Part shown: piece after piece, positions 18,955-26,927 of the stretch
Layout of the letters: every line of letters starts with the position of its first letter
How positions within the stretch are numbered: position 1 is the first letter of the stretch
The notes under the pieces: generated by a model
Told to the model about the DNA's origin: nothing
What the model saw: only the letters and a program-made list of their open reading frames with translations
The model's database searches: none
Made by a program: the position numbers and the translations under genes
Source of the DNA: Clostridia bacterium
GTDB lineage: Bacteria > Bacillota > Clostridia > Oscillospirales > CAG-272
Reading direction: 5' to 3'
DNA: 63,571 bases
Assembly: GCA_017456545.1 (NCBI GenBank)
Contig: JAFTJE010000008.1
Location: 1 to 63,571 of the forward strand

Positions 18955-20214
18955 ATGGATGACAGGATGTATGTCTGCATAGACTTAAAGAGCTTTTACG
19001 CATCTTGTGAATGTGTTGAACGGGGACTCGACCCTATGAAGGCCAAGCTTGTTGTAGCCGACCCTGCAAGGGGAAGGGGAGCAATCTGCTTAGCTGTATC
19101 CCCCGCACTTAAGGCAATGGGCGTAAAAAACCGATGCCGTATATATGAAATTCCCGACAAAATCGAATATATAACAGCCATCCCGAGGATGAAGCTGTAT
19201 ATGGAATACTCGGCAAAAATCTATTCCGTATACCTTAAGTACATCAGTAAGGATGATATACATGTCTACTCCATCGACGAGTGCTTTATAGATATTACCG
19301 ATTATATGAGGCTTTACGGTATGACAGCTACGGAGCTGGCAAAAATGCTTCTTGACAAGGTGCTGGAGGAGACAGGTATTTATGCAACGGTAGGTATAGG
19401 AACAAATCTTTTTCTTGCCAAGGTGGCTCTTGATGTTACAGCCAAGCACGCCAGAAACAGGATGGCATATCTTGATAAAAGGACCTTTGAGGAAAGGATT
19501 TGGCACCACAGACCCATAACAGATATATGGAATGTGGGCAGAGGAATAGCCGACCGACTGGCACGGCACGGTGTATATGACCTTTTCGGAGTATGCACAA
19601 TGAGTGAAAAAATACTGTATAAGGAATTTGGTGTCAATGCCGAGTTCCTTATCGACCACGCCCACGGGGAGGAGAGCTGTACCATACAGGACATACACAA
19701 TTATCAGTCAAAGTCCAGCTCTATATCCAACGGACAGATACTTTTTGAGGACTACAATTTCAACGATGCCAAAATTGTCCTTCGGGAAATGGTGGATATG
19801 CTGTCCCTTGACCTTGTGGACAACAACCTTGTGACGGACTCTATTTCCCTGTATGTTGGATATTCCAAGGATGTGATAAAGCCTGCAGGAGGCACAAAAA
19901 AGCTGGGGGAGTGTACAAATTCCTCTAAAAAGCTGGTAAAATACTTCCTTGATTACTATGACTCTGCGGTAAAACGGGGATATCCTATCAGAAAAATAAA
20001 TATAGGCTTTAATAACCTTACCGATGAGTACGGGCTTACCATTGATATAATGGGGGAGAGTGAGGATGAAAGGCGTGAGCATTCCTTGCAGAAAACGGTT
20101 ATAGCAATTAAGAAAAAATACGGAAAGAACGCTATCCTTAAGGGAACCAGCCTTGAGGAAAAGGCAACGGGAAAAATGAGAAATAAGCTGATAGGAGGGC
20201 ATAACGGTGAGTGA
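18955..20214 (+). CDS. Y-family DNA polymerase (UvrX/PolY2-like)
   Basis: 419 residues from the ATG at 18955, which has AAAGGAGA at the right distance; the frame extends upstream but across the promoter. Catalytic carboxylates are in VCIDLKSFYASCE (near residue 10) and SIDECFID (near residue 110), the fingers region has VSPALKAMG, and a C-terminal little-finger domain follows. This subgroup, typical of Bacillota chromosomes and mobile elements, performs translesion synthesis. It overlaps the YolD gene by 8 bp, a common pairing. Confidence 0.9.
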   Translation: MDDRMYVCIDLKSFYASCECVERGLDPMKAKLVVADPARGRGAICLAVSPALKAMGVKNRCRIYEIPDKIEYITAIPRMKLYMEYSAKIYSVYLKYISKDDIHVYSIDECFIDITDYMRLYGMTATELAKMLLDKVLEETGIYATVGIGTNLFLAKVALDVTAKHARNRMAYLDKRTFEERIWHHRPITDIWNVGRGIADRLARHGVYDLFGVCTMSEKILYKEFGVNAEFLIDHAHGEESCTIQDIHNYQSKSSSISNGQILFEDYNFNDAKIVLREMVDMLSLDLVDNNLVTDSISLYVGYSKDVIKPAGGTKKLGECTNSSKKLVKYFLDYYDSAVKRGYPIRKINIGFNNLTDEYGLTIDIMGESEDERREHSLQKTVIAIKKKYGKNAILKGTSLEEKATGKMRNKLIGGHNGE

Positions 20215-20545
20215 CAGAGCAGACAGAGCAAGACAGTTTATGCCCTTTTCTCCCCTTAAGGGCTATGATGAGCTTGTTAAGGACAAGGAAAAGATAATAT
20301 CCCCCAGAAGAGAGCTTTCCGAGTATCGGGCAGGAATGCTGTCCGAAAAGCTGATACAGGTAAAAAAAGGAATGGTAATAAAGATAGTATATTATCAGGG
20401 AGACGGATATATAAAGACCGAGGGTATGGTATCTATGATAGACTTTACCTCAAGACAGCTTACGGTTATCAAAAACAAAATCTCCTTTGATGATATATAT
20501 GATATTTCCTCAAAGGATATATGTATAAATGAGCTGCCTGATTAA
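20207..20545 (+). CDS. YolD-like protein
   Basis: 112 residues with a GTG start preceded by ATAGGAGGG. RARQFMPFSPLKGYDE and the later beta strands match the YolD-like family, which is regularly encoded next to UvrX-type polymerases and is proposed to be a UmuD-like accessory factor. The 8-bp overlap with the polymerase gene implies co-translation. Confidence 0.85.
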   Translation: MSDRADRARQFMPFSPLKGYDELVKDKEKIISPRRELSEYRAGMLSEKLIQVKKGMVIKIVYYQGDGYIKTEGMVSMIDFTSRQLTVIKNKISFDDIYDISSKDICINELPD

Positions 20546-20580
20546 AAAAGTAATTTTTTTCAATTATTTTCGTTTTAAGC

Positions 20581-20609
20581 AACAAAAAAGGAAAAAAGTG
20601 TGATATACT
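20581..20609 (+). promoter_or_regulatory. Probable marR promoter (extended -10 only)
   Basis: TGA + TATACT (20604-20609) is a good extended -10, but the -35 position reads AACAAA. The leader has an inverted CCAGAG / CTCTGG pair (about 20636-20664) before the RBS, which could be an operator or hairpin. Confidence 0.45.
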
Positions 20610-20688
20610 TAATGATGGTTTTTATTTTACCGCTTCCAGAGCTTTTTGATATTGCTTACTCTGGTACGATTATAGGAGGATGGTGTTT

Positions 20689-21153
20689 ATGTTAAGACGC
20701 TTCAAGGAATTTACAAAAAACATATCACTGGCATATAAGTACCTTATTAAGATTAAATCCTTCGGCATAAAGGAATTTGGACTTAAGGGCTCCCATGTTA
20801 TGTGCCTTTTCTATATTGGTGAATCGGAAAACGGACTTACAGCCACAGAGCTGTGTAAGCTTTGCTGTGAGGATAAGGCAGCTATTTCCAAGTCTCTTTC
20901 CGCACTTAGTGAGAACGGGTATGTGTCACTGGAAAACAGTGAAAACAAAAAATACCGTTCCACATACTTTTTGACCGAATCCGGTATGCAGGTTGTAGAT
21001 AGGGTCAAGGACAAGATTTTCTCGGCAGTTGTCGAGGGAGGACACGGACTTACCGAGGAGGAGAGAGAGGTCTTTTACAGTGTTCTTCAGCGTATAGTCG
21101 ACAATCTTGAGGCAGTGTCAAAAAAATATATTGAGAATAATGAAGAGGAATAA
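20689..21153 (+). CDS. MarR-family transcriptional regulator
   Basis: 154 residues from the ATG at 20689 (9 bp after AGGAGG at 20674-20679; an ATG at 20680 touches the RBS). A winged-helix DNA-binding core runs through LTATELCKLCCEDKAAISKSL and ENGYVSLENSENKKYRS. The unusual CKLCCED puts three cysteines in the recognition region, which could make it redox- or metal-responsive (inference). It is followed without a gap by a HAD hydrolase and probably controls that operon. Confidence 0.88.
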   Translation: MLRRFKEFTKNISLAYKYLIKIKSFGIKEFGLKGSHVMCLFYIGESENGLTATELCKLCCEDKAAISKSLSALSENGYVSLENSENKKYRSTYFLTESGMQVVDRVKDKIFSAVVEGGHGLTEEEREVFYSVLQRIVDNLEAVSKKYIENNEEE

Positions 21154-21804
21154 ATGAAAATCAAGGGTGCAATATTTGATATGGACGGCACACTTATAGA
21201 CTCTATGGGCTATTGGAAAACAGCCCCCGGAGATTACATAAGGAGCCTCGGAAAGGAGCCGAGGGAGGATCTTGGCGACAGATTTCTTACCTTGGGTCTT
21301 ACTAATATATATCCGCAAATGTGCGAGGAATACGGCATAGATATTCCCATAGAGGAGGTAAGCCGTGGTATATACGCCATAATGGAGGAAAATTACAGCA
21401 AGGTTGATATAAAGCCCTATGTAAAGGATATGCTTGATGCCTTCAGAAATATGGGTGTTAAGATGTGTATAGCCTCAGCTACAAATTCCGACCTGGCAAA
21501 AAGGGTGCTTACACACCTCGGCATAGCAGAATATTTTTCGGGTATACTGTGCTGTAAGGATGTAGGCAGAGGAAAGAGATATCCCGATATTTACAATTAC
21601 GCCTTGAATTACTTAGGCACAAGGAAGGAAGAAACTCCTGTTTTTGAGGATGCTGTTTTTGCTATAAGGACATTGGAGGCAAACGGCTTTGTGTCCGTGG
21701 CAATAGAGGATAGGTATACTACCGTGACCGAAAGAGCAGAAATAAAGGAAAAGGCCAATTACTATATAGACTCCTACGCAAATTGGGAAAAAATACTTAA
21801 ATAA
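21154..21804 (+). CDS. HAD-superfamily phosphatase (subfamily IA)
   Basis: 216 residues; the ATG abuts the marR stop. The nucleophile motif is FDMDGTLIDS near residue 8, the motif II Ser/Thr is in CIASATNS near 110, and VFEDAVFAI supplies the acidic motif. A four-helix cap follows motif I. It resembles beta-phosphoglucomutase/phosphoglycolate-phosphatase relatives; the substrate cannot be fixed. Confidence 0.85.
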   Translation: MKIKGAIFDMDGTLIDSMGYWKTAPGDYIRSLGKEPREDLGDRFLTLGLTNIYPQMCEEYGIDIPIEEVSRGIYAIMEENYSKVDIKPYVKDMLDAFRNMGVKMCIASATNSDLAKRVLTHLGIAEYFSGILCCKDVGRGKRYPDIYNYALNYLGTRKEETPVFEDAVFAIRTLEANGFVSVAIEDRYTTVTERAEIKEKANYYIDSYANWEKILK

Positions 21805-21819
21805 ATAATCTTCCGTTCA

Positions 21820-21940
21820 GCGTTTGTCCTTGATGGCACAACGCATTGATATCAACAATTGAATAACCGTATTTGCAGCTGCAAATACGGTGCTTACAAA
21901 GAAAATAGGACAGAGAATGAAAAATCTCTGTCCTTTTCTG
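21820..21940. repeat. Hairpin cluster, same family as the 26.5-kb element
   Basis: Three stems in 120 bp: GCGTT...AACGC (21820-21844), a perfect 26-bp palindrome (21866-21891, centre GCAGCTGC) and AGGACAGAGA / TCTCTGTCCT (21907-21916 / 21925-21934). The last stem, with its flanking AATG and TTTTCT, recurs at 26627-26657. It may also act as a terminator for the converging HAD and CotH genes. Confidence 0.7.
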
Positions 21941-21976
21941 TCGGTAGTTATTATAATTTTTAAGCAAGTGGAGATT

Positions 21977-23662
21977 TTATGCGGGATAGGTATCCAGCAT
22001 AAACTTCAAGCTGTCCTTAAGGAATTGCTTATTGTGGTCTACCTGTCCCTGCCAGGTCTTGATTTTTACAAGGTTGGAGGGATTGGGATAAAGGTCCTTG
22101 CCAAGGATATTCCAGCGTAAATTATTTCTTTCAAAGGATTGCTTGTGTGACTCCACATAAGCAAAGCAATCCTCGTAGGTTTTTTCCATAATGGGAGCAT
22201 AAATATCCAATTTAGCACCTACAAGCTGTACAAATTCCTCGTGCTTGAGAAGGGCAGCGAACCATTCGTTCTCTAAGCTTGCAAAAAGCTTTTTGGGGTC
22301 CTGGGAGCCTGCCTTGTTATAAACATTACCAAGGCTACGGTCAAAGTCCCATACAGGTCCGCAACGGAGCTTTCCACCTGCGTCCTTAACCATATAGAAG
22401 CTTGCATAGCCTACATCACAGCACTTGTGCACCTCGTGTACTATATAGGATTCTGCAAAGGACTCCACATCCATAAGCTTGCAAATATCCTCCCAATCTC
22501 CGTTTTCAAGGGCATTGAGGCAATCATAAACATACATTCCGATGTAGTTTTTCTGCTCCTTTGTATAGTTTTCGGGAGCCTTCATAGCGTAGTATTTTCC
22601 ATTCACGGCAAAGCAGTCACCCTCGCCTCTGCCGTCAAGCTCAACAATGTAGCCTGTATCAAGTGCACCGGGCTCACCGGTTGTAAGGTTAACCCTGTTT
22701 TCGGCAATTTCAATTCTTTCACAAACAAGATATACACCGTCATACTGTCCGTTTAAGTACAGCTCAACAAACTGCATTTCACCGAGGCCGCCGAGAGTGG
22801 AGAACTTGGATGCTACGGTATAAGCAAGATAGTTTCTTATCATACTGTAATCGGTGTGGTTGGAGATAAGATTCCATTCTTTTGCCTCACCGTTACCGAA
22901 AAGGTTCACGGGCTTATCGAATTTGATATGATAGGGCTTTTTGTCGTTTTTCCAGGAGGTGTTTCCACGGCCCTTTATCTTACCGGGCTCAGCCGACAGC
23001 TTATATTCCTCATCTGTGTTGGAAACAGAAAATTCACAGTCCACATAAATTTCCTTAGAGAGTATGGGGGCGTTGTTTTTTGTATTGATGCTGAGTATCG
23101 GCAGTGTAAGAGGCTGTACCTCAAAGATAGCTGTAAGCTCTGTATCCTCCGTGGCAACGATTGATATCTTAGCATTTTTTTCTCCGTTGGACCAGCCAAC
23201 AAATTTGTAACCCGGTGCGGCAATGGCTGTAACGGGATATGTACCTCTTCCGTCAGCTACCGACTGGGAGGCATTTCCGTTTATATGTCCGTGTCCGTTG
23301 GTTGTAAAGGTGATTCTGTGCTTCTTCTTGAAGATGGCAGTAAAGGTTGCATCCTCATTTAAGGTGTCGGATCTTTTCGGTGCTGTTCCACCGTCACTCC
23401 AGCCCATAAAGGCATAGCCCTCATCGGGGACAGCCTCTACCATCTCGAATGTATGCATAACCAAGGGCGTAGTTATTGTTTGCTGAGCTTCACCGACTAT
23501 TTTTCCTCCACCCTCTACAGCATAGGTAACGGTGATGGTTCTTTCCTTTGGTGGGGGTGCTGTGGTGGTTGTATTTGTGTCTGCACCGTCATCTCCCGAG
23601 CAGGAAATCAAAAGGACGGCTGTCATAACAGTTATGATTAGCAATATGAGAAATTTTTTCAT
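21977..23662 (-). CDS. CotH-type kinase-fold lipoprotein with InlB-like repeats
   Basis: 561 residues. Signal peptide with lipobox LLISC (Cys at about 21), a Thr/Pro linker, then two InlB/Listeria-Bacteroides repeats (GYAFMGWSDG and GYKFVGWSNG, each ending in FTAIF/LTAIF), then a CotH domain: GRGNTSW, YLNGQYDGVYLVCERIE and the GPVWDFDRSLGN acidic motif. CotH is an atypical protein kinase on spore coats, and relatives occur on surfaces and in cellulosomes. This one should sit on the outer face of the membrane. The start abuts the glycerate kinase stop. Confidence 0.9.
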   Translation of the reverse strand: MKKFLILLIITVMTAVLLISCSGDDGADTNTTTTAPPPKERTITVTYAVEGGGKIVGEAQQTITTPLVMHTFEMVEAVPDEGYAFMGWSDGGTAPKRSDTLNEDATFTAIFKKKHRITFTTNGHGHINGNASQSVADGRGTYPVTAIAAPGYKFVGWSNGEKNAKISIVATEDTELTAIFEVQPLTLPILSINTKNNAPILSKEIYVDCEFSVSNTDEEYKLSAEPGKIKGRGNTSWKNDKKPYHIKFDKPVNLFGNGEAKEWNLISNHTDYSMIRNYLAYTVASKFSTLGGLGEMQFVELYLNGQYDGVYLVCERIEIAENRVNLTTGEPGALDTGYIVELDGRGEGDCFAVNGKYYAMKAPENYTKEQKNYIGMYVYDCLNALENGDWEDICKLMDVESFAESYIVHEVHKCCDVGYASFYMVKDAGGKLRCGPVWDFDRSLGNVYNKAGSQDPKKLFASLENEWFAALLKHEEFVQLVGAKLDIYAPIMEKTYEDCFAYVESHKQSFERNNLRWNILGKDLYPNPSNLVKIKTWQGQVDHNKQFLKDSLKFMLDTYPA

Positions 23663-24811
23663 TTATCTACACTCCCTCGGCTTTATTTGTATAAGCCTGA
23701 AAATTTGTTCTGCTGTTTTTTCTAAATTTTTACTTGCATATTCGGTGTTAAGTGCCTTTTCTAAGGTGCATATTTCCCGTAGAATAGGGAAGAAAGCAAC
23801 AATGCCCTTAGAGTTGCACGCCTCGGCACCGTCGGCTACCGAGCCGGATAAGGCAATTACCGGCACTCCGTATTTAACGCCTATTTCGGCAACTCCACAG
23901 GGAGCCTTACCCATAGCTGTCTGACTGTCTAAGCGTCCCTCTCCCGTTACAACGATATCTGCCTTCTTGATTTTGTCCTCAAGGCGAGCAAGCCTGTTTA
24001 TCAGAGCAGAGCCGTTTTCAAGTGAGCCGTTAAGATACGATATAAAGGCAAAGCCAAGACCTCCTGCAGCTCCTGCTCCCCTTGCATTTCTGTTGTCCGT
24101 ACCCACAGCCTCGGCAGTCATGGAGGCGTATCTGTCAAGATAAGAATCCATAATCCTTACCGTTTCGTCGTCGGCACCCTTCTGCCTTGAAAATATCTCG
24201 GAGCATCCCAGGGGACCGCATAAGGGATTTGTAACATCGCAGGCTATATGGAATGTACATTCCTTAAGCTCTTTTACGGCATTCTCCGTATGTATGGAAT
24301 TTATAATGCCGACACCCAGGGCACCGTAGGGTACATTCACTCCGTCCCTGTCAAGCAGCTCAAAGCCCAGAGCCTGCAGCATTCCAATCCCACCGTCATT
24401 TGTGGCACTTCCCCCAATACCGATTATAAACTCACGGCATCCAAGACGGATGGCATCGTATATCATTTCACCCACACCGTAGGTTGTGGTGTACATAGGA
24501 TTTCTTTTATCGGCAGGGATAAGGGGTAGCCCCGATGCCTTCGCCATTTCCATAACTGCAATTTTACCGTCGAGTATACCGTAGTAAGCCTCCGTCGGCT
24601 CGCCCAGTGGACCTCTAACCGTCAGCCTGCGTAGGGTGGCACCTGTCGCCTCACAAATGGCGTCAACAGTGCCCTCGCCGCCGTCGGCTATGGGGCATAC
24701 CTCCACTTTTGCCTTCGGCATAGCATTTAATATTCCTTTTTTTATGGCATTTCCCGCCTCAAAGGAGGTAAGACTGCCCTTGAATGAATCTATGGCAATT
24801 ACTATATTCAT
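23663..24811 (-). CDS. glxK: Glycerate kinase, GarK/GlxK type
   Basis: 382 residues from the ATG at 24811, which follows AGAGG; the in-frame ATG 30 bp upstream has no RBS. MNIVIAIDSFKGSL at the start, IGIGGSATNDGGIGML in the middle and the late VTGEGRLDSQT segment are typical of this family. It phosphorylates glycerate to feed lower glycolysis. It is co-transcribed with the downstream CotH gene, whose ATG follows the stop directly. Confidence 0.93.
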   Translation of the reverse strand: MNIVIAIDSFKGSLTSFEAGNAIKKGILNAMPKAKVEVCPIADGGEGTVDAICEATGATLRRLTVRGPLGEPTEAYYGILDGKIAVMEMAKASGLPLIPADKRNPMYTTTYGVGEMIYDAIRLGCREFIIGIGGSATNDGGIGMLQALGFELLDRDGVNVPYGALGVGIINSIHTENAVKELKECTFHIACDVTNPLCGPLGCSEIFSRQKGADDETVRIMDSYLDRYASMTAEAVGTDNRNARGAGAAGGLGFAFISYLNGSLENGSALINRLARLEDKIKKADIVVTGEGRLDSQTAMGKAPCGVAEIGVKYGVPVIALSGSVADGAEACNSKGIVAFFPILREICTLEKALNTEYASKNLEKTAEQIFRLIQIKPRECR

Positions 24812-24841
24812 AAAAAGACCTCTCAAACGCTTCATAAACAT

Positions 24842-24870
24842 ATTGTATCACAAATACCTTTCTGTTGCAA
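24842..24870 (-). promoter_or_regulatory. Promoter of the glycerate kinase/CotH operon
   Basis: Minus strand TTGCAA (24870-24865), 17 bp, TGA + TACAAT (24847-24842). Confidence 0.78.
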
Positions 24871-24884
24871 TAAGTAATTTTATG

Positions 24885-24913
24885 TTGATTTTATTTTGTT
24901 AATGTGTTATATT
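24885..24913 (+). promoter_or_regulatory. Promoter of the HAD-IIA/nagB operon
   Basis: TTGATT (24885-24890), 17 bp, TGT + TATATT (24908-24913), divergent from and 14 bp away from the glycerate kinase promoter, so the two could be controlled together. Confidence 0.72.
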
Positions 24914-24953
24914 TAATACAGGAATATATTAATGTCTATTAAGGAGGAGTAGC

Positions 24954-25775
24954 GTGAATTTTACTAATCCAAATACAGATACAATCAAGGATAAGAAGCT
25001 TTTTATTTTCGATATGGATGGCACCATCTATCTTGGAGGGAAGCCCTTTTCCTTTGCTATTGAATTTATTAAAAATCTGAGAAAAAACGGAAAGCGAGTG
25101 CTTTTCTTTACAAACAACGCTTCTCACACCACCCCCTTTTATCTTGAAAAGCTGACCCGTCTCGGCTTTGAACCCCATATTTCCGAGATTATGACCTCGG
25201 GAGATGTAACCTATGAATTCTTGACAAGATACCGTAGTGGTAAAAGCGTATATATGGTGGCAACCCCCGAGCTTGAAAATGAGTATAGGGAAAAGGGTAT
25301 AAATGTTCTTACAGGTGATGAGGAAAGGGCAGATATTGTGGTTACCAGCTTTGACACCACCTTAACCTATAAAAAGCTTGATAACGCCTGTCGCTTTGTG
25401 CGTAACGGGGCAGAATATCTTTCCACCCACCCCGACTATAATTGCCCTACGGAAACAGGCTTTATCCCCGACAGTGGAGCAATAGCAGCCTTTGTAACAG
25501 CCTCTACGGGCAGGACTCCCACCTATTTCGGTAAGCCCTATAAGGAAACCATTGAAATGATAGGGGAGGCAACAGGCTTTACAAACGGGGAGATGTGTAT
25601 CTTCGGTGACAGACTCTATACAGATATAGCCCTGGGTAAAAGATTCGGAGTATGCTCAGTGCTTGTGCTATCCGGAGAAACACAGCCGGAGGATGTAGAC
25701 AGGGCAGAGCCGAAGGATAAGCCCGATTTTGTCTTTGACTCTCTTGACGATGTAAATAATATAATGTATAAATGA
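24954..25775 (+). CDS. HAD-IIA family sugar-phosphate phosphatase (NagD-like)
   Basis: 273 residues with a GTG start after AAGGAGG (24941-24947). FDMDGTIYLGG, FFTNNASHT and FGDRLYTDIALGK are the three HAD motifs, with the class IIA cap between. NagD and 4-nitrophenylphosphatase/phosphoglycolate phosphatase relatives share this layout. Position just before nagB suggests a role in amino-sugar phosphate turnover, but this is context only. Confidence 0.88.
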   Translation: MNFTNPNTDTIKDKKLFIFDMDGTIYLGGKPFSFAIEFIKNLRKNGKRVLFFTNNASHTTPFYLEKLTRLGFEPHISEIMTSGDVTYEFLTRYRSGKSVYMVATPELENEYREKGINVLTGDEERADIVVTSFDTTLTYKKLDNACRFVRNGAEYLSTHPDYNCPTETGFIPDSGAIAAFVTASTGRTPTYFGKPYKETIEMIGEATGFTNGEMCIFGDRLYTDIALGKRFGVCSVLVLSGETQPEDVDRAEPKDKPDFVFDSLDDVNNIMYK

Positions 25776-25792
25776 CAAAAGGAGAATAAAAA

Positions 25793-26515
25793 ATGAAGGT
25801 TATCATCACAGAAAACTATGAGGAAATGAGCCGTGAGGCTGCTTCCTTAATAATCGGTATAGTAAAAAACAATCCCTATGCAGTACTCGGCCTTGCCACA
25901 GGCTCCAGCCCCATCGGTACATATGATAATATGGTTAAGGACCATATAGAAAACGGCACATCCTATAAGAACATCAAGACAGTAAACCTTGACGAATATG
26001 TATCCCTTGCTCCCGAACACGACCAGAGCTATGCTTACTTTATGCGTAAGAACCTTTTTGACAGGGTGGATATTGACCCTGCCAATACCAATCTTCCAAG
26101 TGGTATTGCTCCCTGTGCACAGGCAGAGTGCGACAGATACAATGCACTCCTCGATACAATGAAGCAGGATATTCAGCTCCTCGGTCTGGGCTCCAACGGT
26201 CATATAGGCTTTAACGAGCCGGGCACTCCCTTCGGCTCCGTTACCCATCTTGTGGACCTTACAGAAAATACAATCAAGGATAACTCAAGGCTTTTTGCCA
26301 ATATTGAGGATGTTCCCCGTCAGGCACTTTCCATGGGCATTAAAAACATTATGCAGGCAAGAAGTATTCTTATGGTGGTGTCCGGTGCCAACAAGGCAGA
26401 CGCAGTTTACGGTATGGTAAAGGGAGAGGTTACTCCCGAGCTCCCTGCCAGCGTGCTACAGCTCCACCCCGATGTTACCGTCATCTGCGACAAGGCAGCA
26501 GCATCAAAGCTTTAA
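25793..26515 (+). CDS. nagB: Glucosamine-6-phosphate deaminase
   Basis: 240 residues. GLATGSSPIGTY, VNLDEYVSL and GLGSNGHIGFNEPG are the hallmark segments, with a catalytic Asp in LDEY. It converts glucosamine-6-P to fructose-6-P and ammonia, directing GlcNAc or GlcN from host glycans into glycolysis. AAAGGAGAATAAAAA precedes the ATG; the gap to the phosphatase gene is 17 bp. No nagA is in the window. Confidence 0.95.
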   Translation: MKVIITENYEEMSREAASLIIGIVKNNPYAVLGLATGSSPIGTYDNMVKDHIENGTSYKNIKTVNLDEYVSLAPEHDQSYAYFMRKNLFDRVDIDPANTNLPSGIAPCAQAECDRYNALLDTMKQDIQLLGLGSNGHIGFNEPGTPFGSVTHLVDLTENTIKDNSRLFANIEDVPRQALSMGIKNIMQARSILMVVSGANKADAVYGMVKGEVTPELPASVLQLHPDVTVICDKAAASKL

Positions 26516-26546
26516 TGAATGGTAAATCCAAAAATGAATAGGCAAT

Positions 26547-26916
26547 AAAAAAAGATTTCGCATATAGAGTGTACTCTAAAGGACAGTTTTTGAAATTCGA
26601 TAGAACACATAACCTACGACAGGAAAAGGACAGAGAATGTTTGAAGTTCTCTGTCCTCTTTTCTTGACGAGCACTGCATTTGTGGGCACAAATGCATATT
26701 GATTAATTGACGGCAAGCCGTCATGAATGGAAGCCATACGGCTTCATGATTTGAAAACTGGCGTTTTCATGAATTGAATTGCCATATTTTCCAACGCCGA
26801 AGGCAATTCACGCACCACAGGTGCAATTTATGGCGTTAGCCGATTCATGCCCGTAAGGGCAATTCATTGCTTTGTGTCCTTAAGGGCACAAAGCATATGC
26901 GAAATCTTCTTTTTTT
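26547..26916. mobile_element. Hairpin-mosaic element with 14-bp inverted-repeat ends (MITE-like)
   Basis: The ends AAGATTTCGCATAT (26552-26565) and ATATGCGAAATCTT (26895-26908) are perfect inverted copies, each edged by an A- or T-run. Between them are about nine short palindromes, including AGGACAGAGAA/TTCTCTGTCCT (26627-26657), TGCATTTGTG/CACAAATGCA (26675-26696), TGACGGC/GCCGTCA (26708-26723), GAAGCC/GGCTTC (26730-26745), TGAAAAC/GTTTTCA (26752-26769), TGAATTGCC/GGCAATTCA, TGCCC/GGGCA and GCTTTGTG/CACAAAGC, joined by AATTGA/TGAATTG linkers. No open frame of useful length. The class is inferred from structure. Confidence 0.65.
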
Positions 26917-26927
26917 GAGAGTATACA

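Noticed and set aside
26547-26916. CRISPR array or integron
   Set aside because: Palindromes differ from one another and spacers are irregular; no cas or integrase genes are nearby. Described instead as a hairpin mosaic.
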